From the NCBI GenBank assembly GCA_964450305.1, contig CAYVFB010000003.1, positions 1-64,000 on the forward strand: a DNA stretch of 64,000 nt, written 5' to 3'. The notes under the pieces were generated by a model. The model did no database searches, was not told the origin of the DNA, and worked only from the letters and a program-made list of their open reading frames with translations. This DNA is from JAAYJG01 sp964450305. Lineage in GTDB: Bacteria > Bacillota > Clostridia > DSM-8532. Both the position numbers and the translations under genes were made by a program. This document shows positions 58,436 through 64,000 of this stretch, piece by piece; positions within the stretch are counted from its first letter, which is position 1, and the number at the start of each line of letters is the position of its first letter.

Positions 58436-60025
58436 TTATTCGGCTTTAATAAAATGCTTCATCAGCACCAGATAGTCCTGATAGGCTTCACCCCTGGGAA
58501 CATAAATATAGAACTGATATGCCTGGCTCTGACCCTGGATGGGTACCCAGGCATAGATGATTTCATAGAGTATCTCCTCATTATTTGCATTTGTTTCATA
58601 ACGCTCAAGAAGGAAAATTTCACCTTCACCCAATATGGTCCTGCCGGAGAATAATTGCTCTTTTACCGTGGAGTTGCTTAAGTATTTGGACTGCTCAAGC
58701 GGGTAACTCGACGTATCGGCCACCAGAAACTCCCCGAATTTACCTGGCAGAAGTCTTTCTTTTTCCTGAATATAAAAATTATATAAGTAGGGGATTTTGT
58801 AATAGGTAAAATAGTAGCACTTCGTCTCCCAGGAACCAGGCAGCTGAATGGATTGAACAGGTTTATCGGTCTCATTGTAGTTGATGTAGCGTATCTCGGA
58901 CAACCCCCCCACATAACCCGAGCTGAATACAGGCATGTGCAGCGTATATTCCCGTTCAAGCTTCCTCGGGCCTGTCAACACCTCGGTGCTCATGTTGATC
59001 TCGAACATTTCTCCATTGCTTTTTATAGAAACAGTGTCACCTTCCAGAACATAGGCTTCAATGTCTCCTATCATGCCAAGCTGCTTGATATTGCCTCCCT
59101 TTGCGGAATATAAAATGTTGAAATACGGCCCGGCCGGTATTCTGCGTCGTATGCTAAAGCAAAGGACTTCATCGGATAATGCGAAATGATTATTTGTATA
59201 CTCATGAGTATACTCTTCGACCGCTAACGTTCTGCTGTCGACCACCACCAGTGTTTCCTGCGAACCTGCCATGAACCGGTTTTCGCTCTGGGTGAAGGCG
59301 TTCAGCACCGAAATACCTTCCTGATATCGATTTGCAAAGGTATACAGGACGGTTTCGGTTTGCCCGTCGGAAGCGACCAGCTGAAGACCAGCCATGAAGA
59401 AAAATGTTTTGTTCTTATATGCAAGAACAGGACCGTAAACCAAACTGCCAACTTCCTCGTATTCCTTGGCATAATTGAATTCTGTCTGTCGCAGAGAATT
59501 GTCACTGTTTCTCAGAAACAGCCATGCACCGGAAATACTGTCGGCAATCAGCGTATATTCCTCGCCCTGCTGTGTAAAAAGCGCATTATATGTACTCGAA
59601 ATATCGGTTGTATCGGTGTCCGGTAAAGAGCCGGGATCAGTGAGTTCGCCCGTATCTTCAGGGTTTTGCGGTGTATCGGTGATATCCCCGGTTGCTTCCT
59701 GCACAGGTGTTGGAGAGGGGGTTACTATTGATTCCGCAGTTGGTGTTGGGGTTGGGGTTGACGTCGGAGCCTGGGTGGGAGTGACAGTTGGAGCCTTTGC
59801 AGGGGCTTCTGTCGGGGCTTGTGTGGGTGTGGCTTGCGCCAGGGTTGGAGCAACGGTGATTGTTGGTTCAGGCTCACTGGTGGGCGTAACTACCACAGCC
59901 ACTTCTGTTTGATCGTCAGGTGGTACAGGTTTTCTCGCGTTGCGACTGTCTATGGTGATGATGATTATCAGCACCACCGTGAGGATACATGGGGCAAGGA
60001 TTGCAAAAACTAAATTCTTCTTCAT
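58436..60025 (-). CDS. Membrane-anchored protein with PT-rich linker and repeat domain
   Basis: About 529 residues from the ATG at 60025 (GGGTGG upstream). A membrane helix (FAILAPCILTVVLIIIITI) is followed by a low-complexity Pro/Thr linker (about residues 45-110, for example PTQAPTSTPTPTPTAES) that would span the wall. The remaining 380 residues are rich in short strands (TLIADSISGAWLFLRN, YGPVLAYKNKTFFFMAG, NRFMAGSQETLVVVDSRT) and look like a beta-propeller-type domain. The function is unknown; it is a surface protein by design. It has its own promoter and terminator. Confidence 0.75.
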   Translation of the reverse strand: MKKNLVFAILAPCILTVVLIIIITIDSRNARKPVPPDDQTEVAVVVTPTSEPEPTITVAPTLAQATPTQAPTEAPAKAPTVTPTQAPTSTPTPTPTAESIVTPSPTPVQEATGDITDTPQNPEDTGELTDPGSLPDTDTTDISSTYNALFTQQGEEYTLIADSISGAWLFLRNSDNSLRQTEFNYAKEYEEVGSLVYGPVLAYKNKTFFFMAGLQLVASDGQTETVLYTFANRYQEGISVLNAFTQSENRFMAGSQETLVVVDSRTLAVEEYTHEYTNNHFALSDEVLCFSIRRRIPAGPYFNILYSAKGGNIKQLGMIGDIEAYVLEGDTVSIKSNGEMFEINMSTEVLTGPRKLEREYTLHMPVFSSGYVGGLSEIRYINYNETDKPVQSIQLPGSWETKCYYFTYYKIPYLYNFYIQEKERLLPGKFGEFLVADTSSYPLEQSKYLSNSTVKEQLFSGRTILGEGEIFLLERYETNANNEEILYEIIYAWVPIQGQSQAYQFYIYVPRGEAYQDYLVLMKHFIKAE

Positions 60026-60142
60026 ACCGGAACCACCCTTCAAGCTTTTTGTTGCTTTTTATCGAAAGTAATCTATGACTTACGAAAGTCATTCTGATGA
60101 TCTGAAAATTCTGACAGATTATCTGTTTATAGCACTATTTTC

Positions 60143-60172
60143 AGTATATCATAACCCGTTTTCAAGCTGCAA
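60143..60172 (-). promoter_or_regulatory. Sigma-A promoter of the PT-rich protein gene
   Basis: On the minus strand: TTGCAG, 18-base spacer, TATACT. The leader includes a small ATGACTT/AAGTCAT hairpin. The gap down to 60253 shows a GACTC/GAGTC hairpin after the AAA-ATPase gene. Confidence 0.6.
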
Positions 60173-60252
60173 CAAAGATGTAACAGCGGTGACTCTTTTA
60201 TGAGTCTGATTGAATCAAATGGGTTTCGGTTCCCAGAGTCTATTTTTTTCTC

Positions 60253-61011
60253 TCAGTCTTCATTCATCAGGATATTCAGCATGCGCTCCGGATCATTCAA
60301 GAAAGTCCGGGTTACCTGATAATGCTCTGTTTCCTGATATTCCACCCGTTTATATCTCTCGTCCACCTTGTAGATGAAAGCATCCGGGTATGCCATGATG
60401 ATTGGAGAATGGGTTGCGATGATAAACTGTGAATTTTGGTTCACCAGCTGGTGCATTCTTGAAATCATAGCCATCTGACGGTTCGGTGACAATGCCGCTT
60501 CAGGCTCGTCCAGTATGTACAAGCCATTCCCGCCAAAGCGATTCAGAAAAACCGCAAAAAAGCTTTCTCCGTGAGACATTTCGTGCAATGAAACCCCACC
60601 GTAGGAATATTTCAATGGCGGTGAAAAAGCAGGGGTATTATCCAGATCATCAATGTTAGTCGCAACATTATAAAAGCTTTCAGCCCTGAAAAAGAAACCG
60701 TCCCGAGGCCTGAAAGGACCTTTGGCAAGCTTGATATATTGGTTCAGGCAGGAGTGGGTTTCCCGTGATGCAAAGTTGAAATTGCGGGTGCCTCCCTCTG
60801 CATTAAAACCAAAGGCCACAGCAACAGCCTCCAGCAGGGTGGATTTTCCGGTGCCGTTCTCCCCCACCAGGAAGGTCACCTTTGGATGAAGTTCCAACTC
60901 CGTGAGGTTTTTTACCGCATCCAGTGAAAAGGGGTATTGGTCTGGCATGGAGGCAATATTTTCAGTTAGGGAAATGAATCGGATGTAACCGCTCAAGCTT
61001 AAATTTTGCAT
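60253..61011 (-). CDS. Stand-alone AAA/ABC-type ATPase (RecF/SMC-like)
   Basis: 252 residues. Walker A is VGENGTGKSTLLEA; a signature-like region is HEMSHGESFFAVFLN; Walker B is GLYILDEPEAALS, followed by the H-loop IIATHSPIIMA. Short members of this group (AAA_21/AAA_23 type) lack the long coiled coil of SMC. They occur alone or in defence pairs; here no nuclease partner is adjacent. AGGGA precedes the ATG. It lies about 40 bases after the lipoprotein gene. Confidence 0.88.
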   Translation of the reverse strand: MQNLSLSGYIRFISLTENIASMPDQYPFSLDAVKNLTELELHPKVTFLVGENGTGKSTLLEAVAVAFGFNAEGGTRNFNFASRETHSCLNQYIKLAKGPFRPRDGFFFRAESFYNVATNIDDLDNTPAFSPPLKYSYGGVSLHEMSHGESFFAVFLNRFGGNGLYILDEPEAALSPNRQMAMISRMHQLVNQNSQFIIATHSPIIMAYPDAFIYKVDERYKRVEYQETEHYQVTRTFLNDPERMLNILMNED

Positions 61012-61049
61012 GTTTATCCCTGCTTTATTCGTTTTATCTTTGGCCTTTT

Positions 61050-61766
61050 CTACTCATACCCGCCTTTTTCTTTCGGCATTTTTATGTATTCATCCCGCTC
61101 GTACACCATCTGTTCAATTTCATGTATCAGTTCCTCTAAAGCGATGGCTTTGTGGTCATATGCTTCATTTTCATGTTTCCAAAATATTTCCTTCATCTGT
61201 TCATCCAACTCAACTCTTATGTAATATGAATTATAGGGCATTACTATTGTAATTCTATTATCCTTTGGATTTACCGGGTCGGGCTTGAACTCTTCCGGAT
61301 AGCTGAGGATGTCAATATCTCTGAATTTTTCTTCGATCAAATTCACTTGTTCATCGGATAGTTGAAAACGGATGGTAGAAAACCCTTTTACCAGGTCTTT
61401 CGTAAATGTGCCTTCAAAAGTATTTAAGATGTTTCTGGCGTTATATCCAAATCCAAGTATGAAATGAAACTCACCGGATTGTTCATATTCAAGCTTATGA
61501 AAATCCGGTTTACCCGAATTAGTAATTCCGCTGAGGTAATCAGGGTTTGGGAGTTTATTGCCGCAGCCCGACAAAACGACAACAACCAGCATTGCCGCTA
61601 ACCAGCTTTTTCTCATAACAAGAAACTTCACCATCATTACCAGGAGTTTCGATACCTGTGCAAAAGACGATGCGAGAAATAGTTTTTTCATTATTTCGGA
61701 CACCTCTCTTCTTTGTGAATTCCTGGTTATGGCCTGTTTTATCCTGTCGTAACGGTGGTTATGCAA
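61050..61766 (-). CDS. Putative lipoprotein
   Basis: Up to 238 residues. The lipobox is VVVVLSGCGN, so the mature protein of about 170 residues is lipid-anchored outside. Nothing in the mature part is recognised; it has the polar strands SGEFHFILGFGYNAR and STIRFQLSDEQ. Three starts are possible: TTG at 61766 with a perfect AGGAGG five bases upstream (long N-terminal region of about 65 residues before the Cys), ATG at 61691 with AGAGGTG, or ATG at 61616 giving a normal-length signal. The strong site at 61766 is puzzling given the signal sequence. Confidence 0.7.
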   Translation of the reverse strand: MHNHRYDRIKQAITRNSQRREVSEIMKKLFLASSFAQVSKLLVMMVKFLVMRKSWLAAMLVVVVLSGCGNKLPNPDYLSGITNSGKPDFHKLEYEQSGEFHFILGFGYNARNILNTFEGTFTKDLVKGFSTIRFQLSDEQVNLIEEKFRDIDILSYPEEFKPDPVNPKDNRITIVMPYNSYYIRVELDEQMKEIFWKHENEAYDHKAIALEELIHEIEQMVYERDEYIKMPKEKGGYE

Positions 61767-61775
61767 TAATTCCTC

Positions 61776-62420
61776 CTAAGCCATTGATATTAAGCTTGTT
61801 AATGAGTTAATAATGGCAATATGGGGGAACTGAAGGAAATCCTCTTTTACAGTTGTACCTGTCGTGACAGCGATGAAATCGACATTGGCACTGCTTGCTG
61901 TTTCAGCATCAATCATGCTGTCACCGATATATACAACGTTTTCTTTGGCGGCATTTAACAGTTCCATCGCCCTGATTAATGCTTCCGGGTCAGGTTTAGG
62001 TTTTTTTACGTCATCACCCCCAACGATAACATCAGCAAGGTGAGATATCTGATATTTTTGAAGGATCTCAGCAATTCTGTATCGATATTTCGTTGTTACG
62101 ATGCCTGTTGTAATCCCTTTTGAATGAAGATAGTTTAACACCTGGATGGTTTCCGGATATAACTGCGTGTTCTGTGTCATCACTTCATCGGCCTTTTCTT
62201 TAAACAACCTGACATACATTGTTTTTAGCCCGGGTTCCTCATTTTTTGTCAGGAAAGTAAACGAATCACTTAATGACATGCCAACTGTGCGCCTGATCTC
62301 ATCCCTGGCTGGCATGGGAAAACCCATTTTCAGTAAAGCATGGTTCGCCGATTCAACAATTCCGTTGGTTGCATCTGCCAGAGTATAATCAAAATCGAAC
62401 AAGTAAATGCCATAACCCAT
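61776..62420 (-). CDS. HAD-superfamily phosphatase (phosphoglycolate phosphatase-like)
   Basis: 214 residues. Motif 1 is LFDFDYTLAD with both catalytic aspartates, motif 2 GIVTTKYR, motif 3 lysine in KKPKPDPEAL, motif 4 YIGDSMIDAETA; the helical cap lies between residues 20 and 85. This is the subfamily IA plan shared by phosphoglycolate phosphatase, PpaX-type pyrophosphatase and phosphosugar phosphatases. Ten bases separate it from the lipoprotein gene. A promoter lies upstream at 62456-62485. Confidence 0.88.
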   Translation of the reverse strand: MGYGIYLFDFDYTLADATNGIVESANHALLKMGFPMPARDEIRRTVGMSLSDSFTFLTKNEEPGLKTMYVRLFKEKADEVMTQNTQLYPETIQVLNYLHSKGITTGIVTTKYRYRIAEILQKYQISHLADVIVGGDDVKKPKPDPEALIRAMELLNAAKENVVYIGDSMIDAETASSANVDFIAVTTGTTVKEDFLQFPHIAIINSLTSLISMA

Positions 62421-62455
62421 TATAACACTCTTCTTCCAACAATCATAATATCACT

Positions 62456-62485
62456 ATTGTATAAGATATCCATTGCATTGATCAA
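62456..62485 (-). promoter_or_regulatory. Sigma-A promoter of the HAD-lipoprotein-ATPase genes
   Basis: On the minus strand: TTGATC, 18-base spacer, TACAAT, about 30 bases before the HAD ATG. The stretch 62490-62640 between the divergent promoters shows no gene. Confidence 0.65.
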
Positions 62486-62647
62486 CATTAAACACCTTAC
62501 CAAAGTTGTTTTTTCTTTGTTGGAGCAGAACATGTCGGGTGCCAAATTTCATTGCGATGAGGTTTTTTCCTGTTTTTTTATTCTGAAGAAATCGCGGCAA
62601 AGACACATCTTTAAAACATTTAAACACATTCTGACTGTACTTGTTGT

Positions 62648-62676
62648 TTGCATGCAATCGCTTCTGTTGTTATAAT
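62648..62676 (+). promoter_or_regulatory. Sigma-A promoter of topB
   Basis: TTGCAT, 17-base spacer, TATAAT on the plus strand, about 65 bases before the ATG. Confidence 0.75.
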
Positions 62677-62739
62677 AACAGAGAAGCTGCGAATCATCGT
62701 ACATGTCACAGCGCAGAGCGAGTTGAAAGGAAATCTGAT

Positions 62740-64000
62740 ATGGGAAAGATTTTGGTATTGGCCGAAAAGCCATCCGTCGCAAGGGATCTGGCAAAGGTTT
62801 TAAAATGCAGCCAGAACGGAAGCGGCTGTCTGATCGGTTCAAAGTATATCGTCACCTGGGCTCTTGGGCATCTGGTCACTCTGGCCGACCCCGATGCTTA
62901 TAACGATAAATACAAGCAATGGAGGCTGGAAGACCTTCCGATGCTGCCCGATAAAATGAAGCTGGTGGTCATCAAGGAAACGTCGAAGCAGTTTAATGCC
63001 GTAAAAAACCTGATGCAGCGCAATGATGTGGATGAGCTGGTCATCGCAACCGATGCAGGACGTGAAGGAGAATTGGTTGCCCGCTGGATCATCCAAAAAG
63101 CCGGGTTCAAAAAGCCCATCAAACGACTGTGGATCTCCTCTCAAACCGATAAATCCATCCGGGAAGGCTTCGACAACCTGAAACCGGCTGTCCACTATGA
63201 AAACCTGTATTATTCAGCCCTTTGTCGTTCCGAGGCAGACTGGCTGGTGGGGCTGAATATCACCCGTGCACTAACCTGTAAGTATAACGCCCAATTGTCT
63301 GCCGGAAGGGTTCAGACCCCAACGCTGGCAATGATTGTGCAGCGTGAGAATGAAATCCGCAATTTCAAGCCGAAGGATTTCTGGACCATCCAAAGCGGGT
63401 TCCACGGCTTTACTGTGCAATGGCGAGATAAAAACAACCAGACAAGGCTTTTTGACAAACAGGCCGCCGAAGCCATCGTTGCAAAGGTCACCGGGCAGAT
63501 CGGAGAGGTTGTGGATGTTCAAAAGGAGGCCAAAAAGGAGCTTCCCCCACTGGCCTATGATCTGACCGAGCTTCAGCGGGATGCGAACCGAAGGTATGGC
63601 TATTCGGCAAAGCAAACCCTGAATATCATGCAGCGGCTTTATGAAACCCATAAGCTGGTCACTTATCCGAGAACCGATTCCAGGTATATTACCGATGATA
63701 TTGTGCCTACTCTGCCCGAGCGTTTAAAAAGCATTGCTGTAGGGCCATATGCCAAAGCAGCCCAGAAAATCCTTGCCCAGAAGCTTGTTATCACCAAGCG
63801 CTTTGTTGACAATAGCAAGGTGACCGACCACCATGCTATCATCCCCACCGAGCAATATGTAGATCTGTCAGCCTTAAATTCCGAAGAACGTAATGTTTAC
63901 GATCTGATCGTTAAGCGTTTTCTCGCTGTTCTCAGTCCTGCGTTTGAATATGAGCAGACCACGGTCAAGGTATGCGCTGTGGGTGAAGCCTTTACCGCAA
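62740..64000 (+). CDS. topB: DNA topoisomerase III (partial, cut by window end)
   Basis: The first 420 residues are present, starting ATG at 62740 with AAAGG nine bases upstream; the 3' end lies outside the window. The TOPRIM domain has ILVLAEKPSVARDLAKVL and the metal site VIATDAGREGELVARWI. SAGRVQTPTLAMIV follows, and the catalytic tyrosine is in KLVTYPRTDSRYI. It is a type IA topoisomerase that decatenates DNA. It reads divergently from the HAD gene. With topA also here, the organism has both type IA enzymes. Confidence 0.95.
   Translation, partial: MGKILVLAEKPSVARDLAKVLKCSQNGSGCLIGSKYIVTWALGHLVTLADPDAYNDKYKQWRLEDLPMLPDKMKLVVIKETSKQFNAVKNLMQRNDVDELVIATDAGREGELVARWIIQKAGFKKPIKRLWISSQTDKSIREGFDNLKPAVHYENLYYSALCRSEADWLVGLNITRALTCKYNAQLSAGRVQTPTLAMIVQRENEIRNFKPKDFWTIQSGFHGFTVQWRDKNNQTRLFDKQAAEAIVAKVTGQIGEVVDVQKEAKKELPPLAYDLTELQRDANRRYGYSAKQTLNIMQRLYETHKLVTYPRTDSRYITDDIVPTLPERLKSIAVGPYAKAAQKILAQKLVITKRFVDNSKVTDHHAIIPTEQYVDLSALNSEERNVYDLIVKRFLAVLSPAFEYEQTTVKVCAVGEAFTA

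Noticed and set aside
60253..61011. AAA ATPase as part of a phage-defence pair
   Set aside because: No nuclease, TOPRIM-OLD or other partner gene is adjacent; the neighbours are a lipoprotein and a surface protein.
1..64000. tRNA or rRNA genes
   Set aside because: Scanning for TpsiC-type GGTTCGAAnCC and acceptor stems in intergenic DNA gave none; matches fall inside coding sequence.

Overview
The window reads as chromosome of a spore-forming, low-to-mid GC Gram-positive bacterium of the Clostridia. The signs are strong AGGAGG-type ribosome binding sites, a Thr T-box leader, a clostridial AbrB with a zinc ribbon, sporulation genes (yunB, a PdaB-like deacetylase, a likely coat protein behind a sigma-K type promoter), the dgt-dnaG-rpoD order with a sigma-H type promoter, and a malic enzyme / MDH-like gene pair as in the malate shunt of Acetivibrio (Clostridium) thermocellum. 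The species cannot be named from this. Almost everything is on the minus strand; the exceptions are an O-antigen-ligase-like gene (38669) and topB (62740, cut by the window edge).

Region 1 (373-11063) is the most unusual part: a ten-gene Tad/type-IV-pilus-like operon. In transcription order it has a Ser/Thr kinase fused to a TadZ/ParA-like domain, a SAF-domain CpaB-like protein, two more TadZ-like proteins with altered P-loops, a membrane-anchored CpaF-type ATPase, a single protein joining TadB- and TadC-like halves, a mobile-looking hairpin repeat, and four single-pass pilin-like proteins. The last of these ends in an Ada-like cysteine/histidine zinc motif. No prepilin peptidase or secretin is present. 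A second, canonical CpaF with a TadZ-like partner sits alone at 20830-23278.

Region 2 (11748-20437) holds the malic enzyme and MDH/LDH pair, a three-gene ABC-2 exporter, and rpsB-tsf-pyrH-frr with a clear promoter and leader. Region 3 (22274-29629) has an HD hydrolase, yunB, rpoD, dnaG, dgt and abrB. Region 4 (29735-38170) is a branched-chain amino acid cluster, leuCDB-ilvB-ilvD-ilvN-ilvC. Region 5 (38669-43348) has the polymerase/ligase, topA and the deacetylase. Region 6 (43587-49703) pairs a beta-glucuronidase with a TRAP transporter that has an attenuator-like leader. Region 7 (49759-64000) is mixed: repeat arrays, the coat-like protein, a T-box-controlled ThrRS without an editing domain, a frameshifted aldo/keto reductase behind a LexA-like box, a degenerate GGDEF-RHH protein, an AraC fusion, lipoproteins, HAD enzymes and topB.

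The intergenic DNA is rich in repeats: two pairs of roughly 100-130 bp hairpin or MITE-like elements, two arrays in which a gene's 3' end is duplicated in tandem with a period near 50 bp, a dispersed GGGGACAGGTTCC-type family, and a 63-bp tandem array. No tRNA, rRNA, CRISPR array or recognisable transposase gene was seen.
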